Positions 35,116-48,620 are shown, counted from the first letter of the stretch. The stretch is 64,000 nt of DNA from Nageia nagi (GCA_050084985.1 JBITNC010000001.1:139128001-139192000); one strand, 5' to 3'. The notes: generated from the sequence alone by a model not told the origin. Numbers and translations are program-made.

Positions 35116-35320
35116 TGTAATGCATCCACTAATTATCATCAACCAAAGCCCTAACTTTTAACCTTATTTTTTTTATAAATGTAACACTCAAATGATCTAG
35201 GAATGAACCAAGCAATCCCACATGAGCTTGATATGCTGCTAGCTAGTTCAGCACTCACATGGCAAGATTGGCAAGAACTGAAAGTAACCAACCTTGATAA
35301 ATGTTTTTGGTATTTTCTTT

Positions 35321-35554
35321 TCAACACTCATCCTGATGAAAAGATGTTGCAAAAGTAACCTCACCATTCCTATTCCACATCTCATGTGCAATAGGCTTTC
35401 TAATTATGGCATAGTGGTTTTGTACTTGGGGCCCATAACACTCAAGAGATTGCACTTCCACTAAGTTAGTCATCATCTCCTGATGATAACTCTTCATCTC
35501 ATAGGAGTAGTTAACTTGTCCTAGATAAGCTTCCTTATGAGTAGGTACCATCAC
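35321..35554 (-). CDS. Hypothetical 77-aa ORF in the inverted LTR
   Basis: Counterpart of the ORF at 15,224-15,460: HKEAYLGQVNYSYEMKSY, then LVEVQSLECYGPQV, ending EMWNRNGEVTFATSFHQ. This copy keeps the base missing near codon 56 of the other, so its C-terminus is probably the original frame. No domain, signal or membrane segment recognised. Substitutions between the copies are mostly amino-acid changing, so selection is not evident. Confidence 0.3.
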   Translation of the reverse strand: MMVPTHKEAYLGQVNYSYEMKSYHQEMMTNLVEVQSLECYGPQVQNHYAIIRKPIAHEMWNRNGEVTFATSFHQDEC

Positions 35555-38500
35555 CTATGGAATAATCATCATACCCCTATCTACTAACTACAAGTGATAT
35601 GACTACTAGTTACCTTCACCCGGTAATAGTAGTTTTTCCAATTGCTATCCCCACCTAACTCACCTATCAAGGGATATGAGTACTAACCTACCCATAACTA
35701 TCAACTAGTCCCACCATGTGGTTTAGCATCCTCATGTCCATAACTTGGGGAGCCATGGATATTAAATAATATCCTTGAGTGGTTGTTTAGTCTAACCTAT
35801 TTTTAAATATGTTGACAAAAGAACCACCTATGTTCTTCTGACCATATACTAATATTTTTAAAAAGTGAAGTGGGTATAAGACATGTTCTAAGGTTTAACA
35901 CCATTCATCCTTGCTGATGAGAGTACCTCAAAATTCTTAGTTATAGCTTATGTAGGAAGGCACATATTTTTTTATTTATTCATATGCATTGTATCGCTTA
36001 TATGGATCCACTTTTTAAAAGATATCTTGAATACATAAAGTAACAAGTTGTGAGGAAGGATCTCAGCACTATTGCTACAAAAGTAATGCGACACTAACTA
36101 GTCCTCATGCAAAGAATATTCCTTTTATTTATTATCTAGCAAGGTAGGTTTACTTGGTGAAGGTTCTTTGCCACTTTTCTTACATTCATTCAAAAAGAAT
36201 TCTAAATGATTCCATTTATCTCATGGGGTCCTAGTGATATCCAATTTAATTCCAAGGATCCCTAAGATATCCCAAATGCTCATGAATTATCATTTGGAAC
36301 CTTAACTCTAATTTAGGGTTAATTCTAAGTTTTTGGGATAATTTTGGATTTAACGAGAGTAACAACCTAATCCATCTATGATTATGATCTAACAATTATT
36401 AAAGCATAAAACTTAACATATAATAATCATAGTGTTGTTCCTAAGGGATAACAATTTCATTTATCTTTTAGTAAACTAGTAAGAGATATATATAACATAA
36501 TACTCATTAAGCATTTCTAAGTAAAAAAAATCAATTACAAGGGTTTGAATATATCTCATAAATTCAACATTTACGATAATAACATAGCTTCCATAAACTT
36601 ATTACAAGACATTAATACATCATAAGGTTAATACAATTTAATGATCTAGTAACTCGTCATCATCATCATCTCGTAATACAAATGAAGTGTAACATTGTTA
36701 CTTAGTGAGTCATTATATGGCTTGTTGTGGAAACACATCCATTGATCTTCAAACGATGAGCATCAAGCATCTCCATCATTCTTCAACTATGAGCATTGAA
36801 CATTGATCATTCCCTTGGAACTCAATGGTTGGATCGAGTACTAGGGAGGAGGAGGATCAGGAAAACCCTTTTATGTTTTATGATCATAATGCAATGCCTA
36901 CTTAAGATTTTGAGAGGATTTTAGGTCCTTTTTGGACTACCTCTCTTCCTTGGTCATGCATTAAACCACCTATCTTCAATAGTTAATTCATATTCAATAC
37001 CACTTACTAAAATTGATTGCTTTATTTATAAATTTAAAAAAAAAAAATTTGAACACCTTTCTTACATTGTTCCCTTACTTCAATTCTCCACAAACCAAGT
37101 ATAACAAGATATTATTTACTACTTTTCATTCATCTACAAATGTTTTATAAAAAAAACCTTCTTTTAATTAAATACTAAGAGGTTACATCATTCCAAAATT
37201 CCTTAACCATTATTTCATTAATTTATATCTACTTTAATACTCCTTCATTATTTACCATACTAACTTTATTATCTTTTAGTGTTTTTAGGCTATTTATTAT
37301 ACCATATGAATGTCTACTTTATAATTACAAGTAATGTTAAGAGTAAATAAACCAAATAAATCTATTATCACTCCTCTAAAAGGAATTCTAAAATGAATAT
37401 TCATATTGCACCATTACTTTGGATTTGTACCTGCATTTTCTAATATAGTACATCAATGAAAATTATATAAAGTATTGACCACAAAATATTAATTAATCAA
37501 AAATGATTTAGGAGATACTAAATGCGGTATTAGAAGGTGAGAGCATTCCTTCATAGAGGGGATGGATAAAATGATGCTATATTGTATGGATGCTTGGTTT
37601 AAACTAGTTGTTACTTTAAAGTAAAACTTTGCAACCATTATATGCCACCATATGAGATCAAAAAAGAGGATATAAATCTAATTCTATTTGATAAACGGCA
37701 CATAAATAAAATGCACAATGTTCTATATGGGAATGACTCTAGTTTTAGCATGTACTTTTGCAACAACAGATAGCGATTCATCAATTAAGTAGTTGAAAAT
37801 GATTTCACAACAAGTAAGGAAATAATGTAAGTAAATAAAAAAAGACTCAAAAAAAGACTTTGTAGACATGAATGTAAATCATTCTAAAACCACAAGATCT
37901 ATTTCTACATGAGTGCCTATCTCAAATGACATGCTGCTATGGAATAATGTTTCACAGAGATATTATTTTTCAATGTAATCCAAACTCTTGATATGAATCT
38001 TCCCTCTAGGACTCCATGTGAGTTCTATGATAAAGCCAGACTTTGTATCCATTATTAATATTCCTTTGGTGTTTAATATTGATGAAGCATAAGAAGGTAG
38101 TGATTCTTATCAAGAATAGTGGAAAAGACTTTTACATTCAAGTTGTGTATGCAAAACATGGGAAATTCCACTAGATTTATGAATTGTAAATTAAATTTCA
38201 TGGGCAAAATAGGTTAGAAAATATTTCTCTCAAACACAATTAGAAAATGTAGTAAAGAGAATAAGTGAATAATGATTTATGACATATTAAGTATCCAAGT
38301 GTTAATACTAAAGGAAAAATTCAAAATCATTACTAAATGAAATCCTTCAATTTACATGATAATGGAGATGCCAAATATGACTCTACCATCAAACACCATT
38401 TTATATACTACCTTTCTCTCATAATATCCAAATATCCTTTAGTAAATAATCTATTAAAGGTAAACAATACACAAGAAGAGACAAGGTACCAACCTTTACA

Positions 38501-38770
38501 TGCAACTTGGCAAACAAATTATCCAATATATCTTTTCAAATAGCATAGGATTTCTATCAACAATTAATTCTATGAACTTTATCAAATACAACTCATTAAA
38601 CATATCAAAATAGGATTACTTTGTCTATGTATTAAAATAATGCAAAGAATGCACCTTAACTTGGAGAGGGAAGAGAGGCTTCTTTTCTTCATGTAATCCA
38701 AGCTTGAGAATAACCAAAAACTAAATACAAAGAGATCGATAGATAGGTAGTATTTTGCCAATGCTCTACT

Positions 38771-38783
38771 CCTTTATTTATAG
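38771..38783 (-). promoter_or_regulatory. TATA box of the inverted LTR
   Basis: Reverse complement reads CTATAAATAAAGG, 829 bp from the LTR start, identical to the first copy. Confidence 0.6.
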
Positions 38784-39617
38784 CTAAAAGGGCTCAAATA
38801 TGTCCAAATGGACATCTCCTCATACCTTTAATAATTTTGGATTAGGTTTGCTTAAAGTTGAAAATGATGATAATGGCATTTAATACTTTGGAATCTTTTT
38901 CATTAGTTGATAATTTAGTGCCAACTCTTATCCATACCTAACACAAAAATACAAAACTAAGTAGAGTCATTACTCTATTATTTTCCTAGCTATTAAATAT
39001 CATGTAATACTACAAGGAGCCCTTAGTCTCTATCTAATAGTGTTTTTACTATTAACCCTATGTGGCAATAATATGGACACTCATATTCAACTTTTACCCA
39101 TTAAATTTATTTTATTCACCTTATAATAATTTTCAAAATTTAACTAAGGTATATCCCCTTTTTCCTTCTATTTCAAAATTTGAATTTCAAAAATACCAAA
39201 CAAGGGAAAACACATCTTTACCTATGATGATCACCTCATCCTACAGAGTAAGGTTAATCCACACAGTTTTGCAAACATATTTTCATGAAGCAATTGAAAA
39301 TCATAATAATTATTCTACATGCATCTACATGATTTACGATGGTCATGGGGTATGTCAATGAATCAACGCCAATCATTTCCTCCTCTTACCCTTTGGTTCC
39401 CATCACCAATTCACCTTTGGTCCGTAAGGTCTTTGGGTTGCTTCTCCACTTTGTGACCTTTGTCAAAACATCTTGAATCTAGCATCAAATTGTCACAAAT
39501 GATACATATTCCAATATCAAACTTGTCATTACCATAGTATTATGTAAACATAATTCATTCAAATTCTCGATGGCACTCGAGGTCAAACAGTGTCTTGAGG
39601 TGGGTCGTGATAGAGTA

Positions 39618-40669
39618 TAACAACATATGATAAAATCTTGGGAAAGACATAAATATAATCTTGAAGCAAGATTAAACCAAATGTAAATCAACTAAATGAT
39701 AAAGCATATCATCAATTCAAATTATAAGCTTAATAATTTGATAATAAATTTTTAGCTAAGTTGGAAAAATAAAGTAATCATTCTACTTGAGCTAATCTAT
39801 TAGAATGAATATTTATCTAAGTAAGAGTTATTCATGAGAAAAATAGCATAAGTCTTTTACACATTTAGAGAAAATTTTGTTACTATTTGAGGATCACCAT
39901 GTACAAAAAATGGATCATAGATCCCTTACTATCCCCTTTTTCCTTAGCAAGAAAAAGTGATTAAGAAGTCGCACCTCTCACCTATATGCTCACTACTAAA
40001 GTTGTGTAACACTCTCAATCATAGTTTTATCATAATTAGCACATAATTTTTACAAATGCAATAATTTGTAATTAGTTCGAGATTTTTGCAAATCTAGTAA
40101 TTTTTACTGTAGTAAGGATTTTACAGACACAATAATTAGCTACAACAAAATATTGAAATAGAAATAAAATTGATAGAAATTAATTCCTGATTTAATCATC
40201 CAAATAAATGGTTAAAAGAGTGTCTAAGCTACAGAAAGATCAATTGATTTTATAAAAATTAATTTGTAATATCTTCGCATTTGGATGTTTTGATTTGCAA
40301 TCATCAATTTGATTTTTAAATTATTTTTATAGTAATTTTTTTGAAAAAGTGAATTGATGGACAAAATAATAATATTTTTTTATTTTAATTTTTTAGTGTC
40401 GACCATGATAATTTTAAAATTATAATTATATTTATATTTATATATATATATAATGTTAATTATAAGATGTTTGAATTCTTCTCTTGATATTTGAATCCTT
40501 ACCCTCTCTTTAATTACTATTGTAAGACATCATTTAATTTAATTATTAAAAAAAATGAAAAATAAAATAATAATAATAAATTATATAAACTTGAAAGTAT
40601 ATTTTATTTATTAAAAAAATTTGTTAAAATTTATTTTTTGAAGATTTCATCAAGTAAAATTTTGATTTA
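39618..40669. other. Non-coding stretch, nothing recognised
   Basis: AT-rich, with a TA run near 40,438-40,453 and A-rich tracts after 40,540. No ORF with a motif and no match to other repeats in the window. Confidence 0.35.
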
Positions 40670-40864
40670 ATGGATCAAAACAATAATTTATTAGGCGTTG
40701 GAGACCTTGATAAATATAGTAAAATTCCAAACTTATTTATAAAATATGAGGTGGATGCATTAAACTTGGAGGTTTCACCAACACAAACGGTCAAAAAGGT
40801 TCAAAATGATGAGATAACCGTTGAAGAGGTGGGAATTCACGTCTTAAAGGTACTTTCACATTAA
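40670..40864 (+). CDS. Hypothetical 64-aa ORF
   Basis: Reads MDQNNNLLGVGDLDKYSKIP, then NLFIKYEVDALNLEVSPTQT, ending EEVGIHVLKVLSH. Composition is protein-like (acidic, regular hydrophobics) and it is open from its ATG, but I recognise no family. It precedes a CpG-richer stretch and the LINE ORF1 by several hundred bases. It could be a pseudogene exon or chance. No splice sites were convincing. Confidence 0.25.
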   Translation: MDQNNNLLGVGDLDKYSKIPNLFIKYEVDALNLEVSPTQTVKKVQNDEITVEEVGIHVLKVLSH

Positions 40865-41288
40865 AATATGGTATTTTTTTTTTACTTTTTATACCTTGTG
40901 ATTGTGGAATAGTCCATGAGCATCGCGTGATGGTCAAGACTTTGACCATGGTAATGAATTACAAGTAACATTATTCAATCTCCATTAAGTATATTTTATT
41001 ATGCTCCCTTTTAATATCATTCTGTGTAGTTCACGTGCACGCTTTCTCATGCGCATTGGAAACAATAAAAAAAAATAATAATAATAATATTAAACTTTAT
41101 TAAAGTGGGGTCTTTTTTTTCCTTTGCTTGGCTTATCAGGCGCCATCTTATCGTCACTATTTTTTCATTGGACTTTATTTCGTAAAATGAAAAAGGACGG
41201 TTGTGTTTTTTTTTGGTAATTTGTATTATTTTTGGAAACAAGCGTTTCTTGGAAGTTACATATTCAAGTTTCATCCCAAAAAAAAAAT

Positions 41289-43010
41289 ATGGCTTCAATC
41301 CTGAAACCTTCTTTTTACAATCTAATGTACTCTACACGATGGGATAGTGATAGGGAGGGCACGAGACAAGAAACACGAAGGGGTTGGAGGCAATTTAGGA
41401 TTCAAAGGGATGGGGATCCGTTCATAGCGGGTTTTGCATTTGGTAATAAGAGTTCTAGTGATGATGTACGGGTTGGGAGAGAATTGGTGGTGGTGATTTC
41501 ACCTTGATACTACGATCATCAATGTTACGATGATCTATGGATGGATTCAAGCGATACTAGTATAGTTTCTTCGTGTAAGAGGTTACAGTTGACACATATC
41601 TTTCAGAGGTAGAATGAAGAGGAGAAAATGTTTGTCTTAAAGTGTCAAACACTATCATCAATCAATCTATGGATAGACAAAAATTCAGTTTGGTAAGCAA
41701 GCTTCAATGCATTCGTCCTAATATTGATTCAATTTGTAAATATACAAAACTCAAATGGAAAATCAGAAGTAATGTGGAAGTGATTGCAATGCCTAATGAT
41801 TATCTCATGTTCATCTTTGAGAATGATGAAGATCTTGACTATGTCATGAGCAATTCTTGGTTTTTTCGGAAAGAGAGGATTATTCTTTAAGAAATGATAG
41901 CCAGGCTTCAACCCAACAAAGGCCAAAATTATGAGTGCCCCAACTTAGGTGACTCTTCCTAACCTCCCTTTTAAATTATGGCACTAGAAAGTTTTTTAAG
42001 GAATTGTTGGGTCCTTCGGTAAGTTTATTACAATTGATGATGTTACAAAAGCTCAAATTCAACTATGTGTGATGGTAGAATTCAAGGTAAGATTACCAAA
42101 GACCATAACTTTGGAATCAAATTTAGGGGAATGGGTTTAGGAGCTTCGGTTTGAAAGAAACAATATCCTTTCTTCAGTTTGCAATCAGGTTGGGCATAGC
42201 AGTAGTTCATGCCTTGCACAAAAGGAATGGTGTCCAAAAATACGGAATCAAAATACTTTAAATGGAGATGATCAAATAAATAAGGATGTGACCAACACTG
42301 ATAATGCACCTATCTCAGATTCGATTTATGGATCCCTAGATTCGATAATTGCAATTGAGGGAAGGATCATAGGTGCATCTAATGCAGTTTCATTAATTGC
42401 AAACAACTTCAATAATAATGATCTTATCCCTGATTCAATCACTGTAGAAGAAAACATTGAAAATAATAACCATAAGAAAGGCGTATTGGAAATGCGAACA
42501 CAGAATGATGGCTAGAAATAAGTAAATCCTAAAAAGAGACTACAAAATATTCCTTCAAAAAACTTATTAGATAATGATAAAAATCAAAGTTAGGAGGTAA
42601 TTTTAGAATCGTAAGGAGTATCTCAAAAATGCTAGATATTGGACAAAGGCATGTTGGATGACCAAGTGAAGGTAAGATAAAAGAAAAAGAAACTACCAAA
42701 GTTGCATATGGTAAACAGTCAACAATAGATGGTTTCAAGAAACGGTTTCTCTCGAAGCAGGAAAAGAAATGAGGTTTTTGTAGAGGACCTCTAATTTCAA
42801 CACTATGGTTGTCGTAGCTAAATTACTCTTGATTGAAAAGCTCTCTATTAGCTTATGTATAGAATTGGGTACAATTTTTATGGATACCATGTAGGTTATT
42901 GAATGTACATCATGTTCTATACAAAATAAACAAAACAAAATGTTATCGATACTGTTACAAATTTGTTGTTACAAGTTTTGGGTATATATAAAAAAAACTC
43001 CTTTCAATTT
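41289..43010 (+). pseudogene. L1-type LINE ORF1 (DUF4283, zinc knuckle), truncated copy
   Basis: A plant L1-like ORF1, an RNA-binding protein of the retrotransposition complex. The ATG at 41,289 opens a 73-codon Arg-rich segment (WDSDREGTRQETRRGWRQFR) that ends at 41,507. The DUF4283 domain is at 41,642-41,890: RQKFSLVSKLQCIRPNID, then NVEVIAMPNDYLMFIFENDE and SNSWFFRKERII. After frame changes VCNQVGHSSSSCLAQKEW (near 42,175-42,230) gives a C-x4-H-x4-C knuckle whose first Cys is replaced by Ser. A Ser/Asn-rich tail is open at 42,288-42,515. No ORF2 follows: downstream is AT-rich, so this copy is truncated or rearranged. It differs from the LINE at 51,997 and is not simply a copy of it. Confidence 0.65.
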
Positions 43011-44631
43011 ACAAATGACCCTTTTTTGTTCCAACCAAAAAAAATTATGAAAATTTTATATTTTTATAATATATGTGATTATCGAAAAAGAAATCATTAC
43101 GAGTCTTATGATGGTTATAGAGCAATCATTAAGTGTTGTAAAAACTTAAAAAAAAAGAATTATGATTCAAGTATCCTATAAATAATCAACGTAGAAAAAA
43201 ATTAATTAATGTTCAAAGTCAAAGATCATAATTAACTTTAAAGATAAAATTAAAATAATATTTGAAATACAATATTGATTATAAGATTGTCAAGATTTTT
43301 TTAATGATGGGTAAAGTCAAATAACAAATGTTAAGTTTGATTAATAAATAGATTATTTTGTTGTAAAGTTTAAGATGTAATAGAGATAACATGTAGTTCT
43401 AATTTTTACCTTGAGGTATTATTTTTATCAAAAAAAAATCATCCATTTTTGGAACATTTTATTTATCTTGGGAGGTGTAAACTTCCAATTGCTATAATTT
43501 CTTCATTCAAATGTCCTTTTTTCATTTCATATGATTTGTTTATTAACTTTAGTGATGTGTTGAATTTTAATAGATCTATCAATTTTATTTAAAATGGTTA
43601 ATTCTGGTTTGAATATTAGGTATTTGCTTGGTCAAGATAATTAATTAAAATAGAAGAGTGATATGCAACATAGGTTGATTGCTCATGAGCTTTATCAGTG
43701 TATTATTGATCATCCCACCTAAGAAATTACAAAAAAAAAGGACCAAACATTATCCTGGTATATTATGACCATTAATATTGACTATGAATATAGATATTTG
43801 TCTAATAAATACAAAGAAGATCCTAAGGATCTTTATGATGAAATAGAAAATAAATTCAACAAGGTGATTCATGAGAAAATCAACTTGAATAGGGATGATT
43901 TGAATTCATTAATGTTACAATATTTTGATTTATGATGATCTCTTTCATAGAATTACATGTCTTCTAAATCTAATTTCTACTCTACTAATTGTAGATATGT
44001 AAAAGAGAGAAAGTATAATAAAATAATGGTAAAGAACAATCCCAATATCTACTATAGGCCAAGTAACTCCAATGGCCAAGAATAACACTTCAATAAATGA
44101 AAGTAATAAAAGATATGCAATGAATAAGGCAATTTATACCTATCAAGATATAAATTTAGATACTTACCTATGATGAATGAACGAATGATGAACATGGACG
44201 AAGGATGACCCAACAAAGATATACCTAATATTATAAAGATTCATCGATAGGAAAGGGACTGTTGGTAGTTTGCTTGCATGAAATGGGTCATTGGTAGTTT
44301 AGATATATGGATATGGGTCATCAACAGTATGATTTTGAGAGATCTAGGCACCCAATGAAAGATCAATACTTTGTCAACTTGCAATAATATTAGTTTGTAC
44401 ACAATAATGATATGATAGCTTGCGTAAGATAGTTAGGCATCCAAATTCTAATTTTAATAAGGCGATATTGAAGAACACCTAAAGAGTATATCTCCACTAT
44501 CATGTTTCATAATCTATTTTACCAAATCTATCTTCATATTCAACTTATGTGATTATCCATTATATAGGTAGCTTGATGATGTTCACCCACACCTTGGGTC
44601 ACACCCACTCCTTGGTTCATGCGTTTCTGAC
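43011..44631 (+). pseudogene. Weak Copia gag-like remnant and surrounding non-coding sequence
   Basis: From an ATG at 43,594 to about 43,935 the plus strand reads VNSGLNIRYLLGQDN, HRLIAHELYQCIIDHP, then WYIMTINIDYEYRYLSNKYK and DPKDLYDEIENKFNKVI. The order resembles plant Copia gag (W...I...I...Y...A...W..L...F). Stops are present and the match is weak; it could be another short ORF. The rest of the segment is AT-rich without coding signs. 44,230-44,340 has short repeated phrases (GGTCATTGGTAG and similar). Confidence 0.3.
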
Positions 44632-44754
44632 AAACAAGAGACATAGTAGTCCACCATATTGATAATTATGATAATAAAATAAATAATTAAGATGAATCAA
44701 TAATGCCTATAATTAGATTTTTTAATTAATAAAAATAAAATTAGGGTATCTACA
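44632..44754 (+). repeat. Direct repeat D, left copy (LTR-end-like, ends GGTATCTACA)
   Basis: Shares ACATTAGTCCACxATATTGAT-like sequence, AAATAATTAAGAT and AATTAGATTTTT..AATAAAAAT with 50,432-50,557, same orientation. Both copies end GTATCTACA, an LTR-like terminus followed here by GATGCCCC. Similarity upstream is weak, so this may be only the ends of two longer LTRs. Confidence 0.6.
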
Positions 44755-47460
44755 GATGCCCCACTTTGGAAGTATGATTGAAAAATACAAGTATTTGAAA
44801 ATCACACAGGGTCACTATTAGGAAATGGTAAATATCACATGAGTCCTACTAGGGGGTATATTTAATATAAAGTTGAATTATCAGTATATTAGTAAGTATT
44901 TTATAGGGGAAGGAGGGAAGGGATGTTTAAAATTCATGCATATGGGTCCTACAAATTTCCAATTATCTTATTTTGTGCATATGTCAAGTGATTTTCAGTG
45001 TGATCATTTTTTCACTTTCAAGTGATATTATTTTGCATGTTACTTTTTTGAATAAATACTTTTCACTCATTCTTAGGAGTCATCATTTCAGTTGACTTAA
45101 AATAATGGGAGATAAGGGTTTGATTAGCAAAGTTTTAGATTGATATAAGTCTAGATGACATTATCACTTGGGATAAAACTACTAAGGGGCATTAAAAATT
45201 GATACAATTTTTTCAGTAAAATTGTATGTTTTAAAAAAGGGGTCTTATTTATTAGATAAAAGTTTACCATGAGGGGTTTAATAAATTAAAAGAGAAGGTG
45301 GTAAATTTTAAAATTAGGGCATTCTTTAAGAATCCCGTGAACATAGGTGTTATGAAGGCTTTCTATTAAGTGACCCCTTGTGGAAAATCATGCATTCCAA
45401 AGTAAAACAAATAAAAAATTCACTAAGATTTTGTTGATCTATTTCATGATATTGCCAACTCCATGCCCCCTTTTTGACTTGGCTACTTTTCACAACAAGG
45501 CAAGAAATAAGGATTCAAGGCAAAAATAAGATGCACCAAAATGTTAATCGTCTACAAAAGACACTAATGCATATTCAATATTTTTTGCTTATCACACATG
45601 TCATAATAATATATTAGCTTTATTTAGGATTTACATATAGATATTTTTAATTATTGCTAATCGAACAACCAATATTAAGATAAACATGATGTATGTAGTT
45701 ATCTTGGAAATAAGGAAGGTCATGGATGGCAATGTCTTATAGTATATCTTTGTTTATCCCTAAAGATACAAAATAGATAATCTAAGAGTATAGCCATCTA
45801 CTCGTAAGGATCATAGATAACTTAGTCCAAATCATATGATATGATAAACATATTTCAATATAAACAGCAATGAATATTTTGCATCTTATATCTAAAACTT
45901 CTTAGATTAAGTTCCATCAATAACTGAATTAGATAAATAGGACATGTTTGATAACGAAGATGGCCTAATGAACCTTTGAAGATGCTACTCACTAGAACAA
46001 GATCACTTTTATAAGAAGAAAATTTTAATATAAAATATCAATGAATATTTGGCACCCTATAATTGAAAGATATGACTCAAACTTTCTTGAAGATGTTCAC
46101 TTGAAGCCAAATTGGATAAACATGAACCATTTCTACCCTATAAGAAACCAAAATTGGTCATTGATAAATTTTAATAAATTGATTTCTAATTATTGAATTT
46201 TCTAATATTAATTATTATATGCTCACATTATTACTAAAAAACTTTGAAAATTTGATCCGATGTTTCATCCAAATAAGGACTACCATCAATCTAAAAATGT
46301 TTAGGAAGGATCACTAGTGGTCCACTTTTTACGAAATTTTTTAAAATTTCCAAGTGAACTAATCTTAATTTTTCTTTAGATGCTCACTTATGACCTATAA
46401 GATTGTTTAAATGCTCATTAAAATTTTTGAATTTGATTAACCACCTTATTGATTTTATTGAATTGAACTTAGACTTTTATGAACTGATATGATTTATCCC
46501 AACTAATTTTTCTATTTTTTCTCTTTTAATTAATGAAAACATGATCTTAAGAGGATCGCCAGTAGCTTAAATATAAATTGGGAGGATTAATAGCAGTCCA
46601 CTTTCTATATTGTGAGGACCACCAATGATCCTCTTCTCCAATCCAATTGAACTAATCTAAAATTGTATGCTGTAAATTTTCCCTTATGATCTATAACCCC
46701 AAATTTGTACCTTACAAAAGTTGTTAGAAATACAAAAATCGAAGCTGCATAGACAAACATGTATATAAATTTCTATAAATATACCTTCAACTCATTTTCA
46801 TTTACAAATTTATGTGTGTGGTTAGTGACTATTGGTGTTTGATTTTGGTAAGATTAGCAAGTACCCACCTGGTGTTTGGTGTTGTGAGTGCAATTTATGA
46901 GTTTTTGAGAATTGTACGTCCTTGGCCTAATTGTTATGGTACTTTCCATTACAAGAAGAGAAGGACACCAAGCTACCTTGGTTCATAATTTACCTATTGG
47001 TCATGTAGTAAATGATTCTTCATACTTTAATTTAATTTTTTACTTGATTTATATGAAATTTTTCTTTGGTTTTGCATGTATTTTAATTTTATTCCATTTT
47101 TATCCTAGGGTTACATTTGATTTGATTTTTCAATTTTTAGCCTGTAAAATGCCAAGTAAGACACAAATCTATTGTAGAAACAAAAAAATGATCTTGATCT
47201 TGAAATTTTGGCACCTAGAAATGTTGGACTAGAACCACCAACAATCTCTTTCAAACTTGAAAAATTTAGATATTTTGATCGATTTTAGAATGGTGTTGCC
47301 CATCCAACCCTACCATTAGATCATTAGGTGTATTTGTACCTCATTTCTATTAGTGACATAAGAAAATATTAAAATATACATGAATTAGTGATATGAATAA
47401 CATGAGTATTTACGATTTAGATATTCTTATGTATCTTATTATTTTCTTATTTTTTGTTGA
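44755..47460. other. Mostly non-coding interior between the two D repeats
   Basis: AT-rich; no recognised protein before the PMD remnant. The 106-codon frame at 46,912-47,232 (+) contains GHQATLVHNLPIGHVVND, then a very hydrophobic Phe/Ile/Leu stretch typical of translated T-rich DNA. Its beginning may be an exon-like lead-in to the PMD region but is not supported further. Phrases built on AGTCCAC or GGTCCAC recur near 46,319 and 46,590. Confidence 0.35.
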
Positions 47461-47479
47461 TGCAGGTTTGATTGTATTT

Positions 47480-48620
47480 GATGAGACCTACCAAATAGTT
47501 TTTGCCTTTGATCAATGTGTCTAATGGTATTTTTCCAAAGGATAATGAAATCCTTAATGCCTTATTGCTAGGGCACCTTAATGTCACTACCCCTTATATT
47601 TGGCATGAAAAGGATGTCTTGATAACCTTGATGTAGAGATGGTATAGCAAAATTAACACCTTCCATTTATCACCCAAAGAGATAAAAATTACACTAAAGG
47701 ATGTCTATCGGATCATGTGGATCCCTAATAGAGGGAAACTAATCAATATAGCACCTATTCCTAGCCAAGAAAGGGAAGAGGAGCTAGCATGATGGCTCAC
47801 AAGTACAGACAACTATCACTATAACAAGAGAGGATGTTTTCTATCACATGTGATTTCAAATGATCTTCCAATGCCTAAACAATGATTATGACCACTACTA
47901 GCTATATGTATAGATGTGTTATTATACCTATACAGGAGCAGTAAGACCTTCCTAGTGGGGATGATACCTATCATACATGATATAGTGGGAGAGTAGCAGA
48001 GATATGCATAAGCTATGGTTATAATAGATTAGTTATACTATGACCATCATGAGTTCATTATCATCTTCTAAGAGAGGAGAGGAATAGCTCACTCCATGCT
48101 ACTACAAGCATGGGCATATAAGCATATCATGCACCCTAGGGATCTACCAATGTACCTACCTAATGATGATTGACCTATGTGGTTCATATAGGTAGCCTAA
48201 TATAGATTGTACATCATGTTATATGACCTAGAGGAGTGGCAATTAAAACTAGACCTACTAATAGAAGCTAGGGTGCTATGGAATCCATACATATTACAAA
48301 TATATAAAGTGGGATGAGGACCTCTATGAGGTCACTTGTGCATGTTACTCTACATATATCTAGACTAGGTGGTAATATGTGGAGCTGTATCATCCAAAGA
48401 GAGTTATAGGAGAGGTCAAGATTTGATAAAGAATCCTTGAAAACCATGGCTTAGTAGTGTACTACTACAAGGATTGAGACCTTCTAGCAGGAGTTGAGCC
48501 ATGCCCAAACTAGGACTCTAGATAGGAGTCACCTTTAGAGGACTCAGATGTTCACATAAATCTAGAGGAGGATGGGCTAGAGCATAGTGAGGAGTACCTT
48601 GCATGGTGGATCATCCATCA
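47480..48620 (+). pseudogene. Plant mobile domain (PMD, MAIN-like) remnant
   Basis: The plus strand, with stops, reads RWYSKINTFHLSPKEIKITL, then KDVYRIMWIPNRGKLI. This matches the signature W...T.TFH...GE...TL.DV...LG.P..G..V of the plant mobile domain (aminotransferase-like; MAIN family and many plant transposons). Later parts also fit in order: AICIDVLLYLYRSSKTFLVG, VGMIPIIHDIVGE, an ARSMLLQAWAYKHIMHPRD-like block, and LYDLEEWQLKLD. The normal protein acts in the nucleus in silencing and genome stability; transposon-borne copies are common. Over a dozen stops make this a pseudogene. It lies between the D repeats, which suggests it was carried by a transposable element. Confidence 0.6.

Larger units (their letters stand above)
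35116..39612 (-). mobile_element. Second solo LTR of the 4.5-kb family, inverted
   Basis: A 4,497-bp minus-strand copy of the unit at 11,142-15,661. In its own orientation it starts TATCACGACCC (39,612; the TG start is now TA) and ends GCATTACA (35,116). Flanks are GATTA (35,111-35,115) and GAGTA (39,613-39,617), a target-site duplication with one mismatch. No internal region accompanies it, so it is a solo LTR. The TATA box, the TATC run and the small ORF are kept. With the first copy it forms an inverted repeat with 4.5-kb arms around 19.5 kb. Confidence 0.85.

Noticed and set aside
36741-36900. Region matching the 65-codon frame at 13,855-14,052 as a conserved gene
   Set aside because: The similarity is only because both lie within copies of the same 4.5-kb LTR, and the frame is broken in the inverted copy.
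46912-47232. 106-codon plus-strand frame as an independent gene
   Set aside because: Mostly Phe/Leu/Ile from T-rich DNA, no domain, not conserved in anything seen here.
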